Shown here: positions 7,623 through 10,000 of the stretch, in pieces
Layout of the letters: each line of letters opens with the position of its first letter
Position numbering within the stretch: the first letter of the stretch is position 1
Source: Stramonita haemastoma
Taxonomy: Eukaryota; Mollusca; Gastropoda; Neogastropoda; Muricidae
Direction: 5' to 3'
Assembly (NCBI GenBank): GCA_030674155.1
Contig: CM060326.1
Coordinates: 39,377,217-39,387,216 of the forward strand
Length of the DNA: 10,000 nucleotides
Notes under the pieces: model-generated
Database searches by the model: none
What the model was told of the DNA's origin: nothing
What the model saw: only the letters and a program-made list of their open reading frames with translations
Program-made: the position numbers and the translations under genes

Positions 7623-7680
7623 ACACACACGCACGCGCTGCACACACACATATACACACATACACACATGTATACACACA
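7623..7680. repeat. Imperfect (CA)n tract
   Basis: CACACACGCACGCGCTGCACACACA followed by CATATACACACATACACACATG. It is an old, interrupted CA repeat. Confidence 0.85.
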
Positions 7681-7704
7681 TTAATCAAGAAACACAGGGA
7701 AGAC

Positions 7705-7850
7705 AAAAAACAGAAAGAGAGAGAGAAGAGAAGAAGAAGAAGAAGAAGAAGAAGAAGAAGAAGAAGAAGAAGAGAAGAAGAAAAGAAAAGAAAGAAGAAG
7801 AAAGAAAAAAAAAAGAAAGAAGAAAAAGAACGAGAGAAAAAAGAAGAAGA
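7705..7850. repeat. (GAA)n/(AG)n polypurine tract
   Basis: GAGAGAGAGAAGAG at the left, then about 55 bases of AAG units (about 7729-7784), then mixed AAAGAAAAG words to 7850. Almost no pyrimidines occur on the plus strand. Lys/Arg/Glu-rich frames are artefacts. Confidence 0.95.
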
Positions 7851-7887
7851 CAGATGGGTGACAAGTTTTACATCCCTGTGTTGTTGT

Positions 7888-8090
7888 CTGCCGCCACCAC
7901 CACCACCACCAACAACCCCACCCTCCCTTATACCCACCACCATAACCCCACCACCACCCCACCTCTTCTCCCCATCACGAATTCCCAACCCCTACCCCAC
8001 CCTCATCCCACCCTTGCCAGTCTCATCCCCCTCTCCCCCCCACACTATCCCCAGCCCAGCCCTCCCCTTCCTTCCTCTTTGTCTCCCCAT
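7888..8090. repeat. C-rich tract with (CCA)n
   Basis: CCACCACCACCACCACC near 7893-7909 leads into C-rich text (CCCCACCACCCC, CCCCCTCTCCCCCCC) that is low in G. It has no coding signature beyond poly-Pro/Thr frames. Confidence 0.8.
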
Positions 8091-8200
8091 TCATCCATCA
8101 CACAATGTCGTCTCCAGGGTCGTTCTATGCCAGACTCTCTCCCACACACAGGGGCATTTTGTGATGGAATCCATACGACATCTGAGCCAGTAGTAGTAGT
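8091..8200. repeat. Diverged local duplication, copy 1
   Basis: Ordered anchors are shared with 8819-8935: TCATCCATCA (8091 and 8819), GTCTCC(C)AGGG, TCTATGCCAGACT (8124 and 8864), TCTCCCACACACA, and GGA(A/G)TCCA. The offset changes from 728 to 740 because of indels. It ends in TAGTAGTAGTAATAGTAG. Confidence 0.65.
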
Positions 8201-8460
<260 letters not shown>

Positions 8461-8472
8461 TCAATGTATCCA

Positions 8473-8620
8473 TGTCTCTCTCTCTCATTCTCTCTCTATG
8501 TCTCTCTGACTCTGTCTCTGTCTCTGTCTCTGTCTCTCTGTCTCTCTCCCTCCCTCTCTCTCTCTCTACCCCCTACCTCTCTCTCTCTCTCCCTCCCTTC
8601 TCCCTTCCCCTCTTTTGTCT
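8473..8620. repeat. (CT)n/(CTGT)n microsatellite
   Basis: CT blocks with CTGTCT units at 8512-8545, then CCCTCCCTCTCT and more CT. The tract decays into C-rich DNA. Confidence 0.93.
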
Positions 8621-8818
8621 TTCTGGTTGTTTTCTGAAAGGTTGATGGTGACACTGTCTTCTCCTCATGTTCTTGTCTACCACCAACTCCCTCCCCCCCC
8701 TGCCGTTTCCCCTCTCTCCCCTCCTATCCTCTCCACATAACTCCACATGCCTTCCCCTTTCTCCCCCCCCCCTACCCGTCACATCCTTCCTACCTTTCGA
8801 AACTTTCCCCTTTTGTTC
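8621..8818. other. C-rich non-coding stretch
   Basis: Pyrimidine-rich with C runs of eight and more near 8693-8700 and 8763-8771, otherwise mixed. Open frames through it are Pro/Ser/Leu-rich and show no domain. Confidence 0.6.
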
Positions 8819-8935
8819 TCATCCATCAGGGAGTGGTGTCTCCCAGGGCTCAGTGTCTGTCACTCTATGCCAGACTTCTCCCACACACACACACACACAG
8901 CGCCTGTCCTGCTGGAGTCCACAGACCTTCTGGAA
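8819..8935. repeat. Diverged local duplication, copy 2, with (CA)n
   Basis: This is the counterpart of 8091-8200. It carries an expanded CA run at 8882-8899 where copy 1 has only CACACACA. The last part (GGAGTCCACAGACCTTCTGG) is at the same time the first recognisable unit of the tandem array to the right. Confidence 0.65.
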
Positions 8936-10000
8936 TAGCTATGTTCTTCTTTTCATAGACACAGATCTTCTCGTTGGCTTATTTCTTCTTCTGATAGACA
9001 CAGATCTTTTCGAATGATCTGGAATGGCTATTTTCGTCTTCTCATAGACACAGATCTTCTCGAATGATCTTCTGGAATGGCTATTTTCTTGTCATATATG
9101 GATATTCTGGAGTGATCGGGGATCGCTAATTTCTTCTCAAAAGCGCAGATCTTCTGGAATGACTATTTTCTTCTTCTGATAGGAGAAGTAGTAGAATCCA
9201 CAGATCTTGTGGAATGGCTAATGTCTTCTTCTCATCGACACAGATCTTCTGGAATGATCTTCTGGAATGGCTATTTTCGTCTTCTCTTAGATACACAATC
9301 TTCTGGAATGGCTATTTTCTTCTTCTCAAGATACACAGTCTTCTGGAATGGCTATTTTCGTCTCTCAGGATACACAGATTTTCTGGAATTGCTATTTTCT
9401 TCTTCTGGAGACACAATCTTTTCGAATGACTCTGGAATGGCTATTTTTTTCTCATAACACATATCTCCGACTGATCTTCTGGAATGGCTATTTTCCTCTC
9501 ATAGACACAGAATCCGAATGATCTTCTGGAATGCCTATTTTCTTGTTATATATAGATAATTCTGGAATGATTCTGGGATAGTTTTTTTCTTCTCAAGGGT
9601 AGATCTGTGAAATGCTATTTCTTCTCTCATAGACACAGATTGAAAGTCTTCTGGAATGGCTAATTTCTTCTTCTTTAAAAGACAGATCTTCTGGATTTGC
9701 TATTTCTTGTAATACACACAGTCTTCTGGAATGGCTATTTTTCTCTTCTTATAGACATTTCTTCTGGAAAGCTATATCTCTGTTCTTAGTCACGTCTTTC
9801 TGGAATGGCTATTTTCTCTTCTTTAGAAATAACTTCGAAAGGCTATTTTTTGTTCTAGACAAGATTTCTTGATGGCTATTTTCGTTCATAGACACAGATC
9901 TTCTGAAGGCATATTTTCTTCTCATACACAAGATCATCTGAATGTTAATTTTCTTTTTCTTATGATACAGTCTTCTGAATGGCATGTTCTTCTTCTTTCA
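8915..10000. repeat. Tandem minisatellite, ~40-bp unit, runs off the window
   Basis: The basic unit has the core CAGATCTTCTGGAATGGCTA, then a T/C-rich part (TTTTCTTCTTCTC), then ATAGACA, about 40 bases in all. Some units carry an internal duplication of ATCTTCTGGAATG, making about 53 bases (for example 9241-9293). More than 20 units are present with variable length. Two distinctive variant units (TTTTCTTGTCATATATGG near 9084-9101 and its counterpart near 9538-9555) suggest a longer period of about 454 bases. Units right of about 9590 are shorter and full of small deletions. The open frames at 9209-9457 are periodic artefacts (GMAIFF...). Confidence 0.92.

Noticed and set aside
9209..9457. Periodic protein with GMAIFF-type repeats
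   Set aside because: It is the translation of the minisatellite. The frame is broken by unit-length variation.

Overview
This looks like non-coding DNA from an animal nuclear genome. It contains no intact protein-coding gene, no rRNA or tRNA gene, no bacterial-type operon and no CRISPR array. By eye, roughly a third or more of the window is simple-sequence repeat: (CT)n, (CTGT)n, (CA/GT)n, (TTC/GAA)n, poly-G and poly-C. The remainder is diverged unique sequence and decayed transposable elements. The density of repeats and the type of short interspersed elements suggest a marine invertebrate. A mollusc, perhaps a gastropod, is my best guess, because the repeat seen at 309-388 and 6250-6352 resembles one I remember from molluscan sequences. 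That assignment is inference from memory and unchecked.

Layout. 1-684 is AT-rich unique DNA carrying one fragment of a dispersed repeat (309-388). 685-2640 is a near-continuous microsatellite belt: CT/CTGT, CA, CT, then TCC-TTGTTC-TTC, then CA/GT, then poly-G. 2641-2870 is a CpG-containing unique island. 2871-3293 is poly-T, poly-G and CTGT repeats. 3310-4490 is the best-supported biological feature: a decayed reverse transcriptase of a non-LTR retrotransposon on the plus strand. It is interrupted by a 191-bp tRNA-derived SINE (4021-4211) flanked by a 12-bp target-site duplication. Removing the SINE plus one duplication copy makes the reverse-transcriptase reading frame continuous across the junction. 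4490-4735 is A-rich. 4873-5263 is a CT tract cut by short GC islands. 5613-5935 is CT/CTGT. 6160-6352 is a second copy of the dispersed repeat, with a pentanucleotide tail consistent with a minus-strand SINE 3' end. 6381-7055 is CTGT, GT and GA/GACA repeats. 7056-7355 is a unique island. 7356-7850 is G-rich, poly-G and GAA repeat. 7890-8935 is C-rich DNA, a diverged local duplication, and long GT and CT tracts. From about 8920 to the end is a tandem minisatellite with a unit of about 40 bp and signs of a higher-order period near 454 bp.

There are no genes working together here. The many open frames are translations of microsatellites (poly-Ser/Leu, Arg/Glu, Cys/Val, His/Thr) and should not be annotated as proteins. 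The history I infer is insertion and decay of a LINE, later insertion of a SINE into it, separate SINE fragments at 309 and 6250, expansion of simple repeats, and local duplication with growth of a satellite array on the right. I found no convincing evidence of a new functional system.
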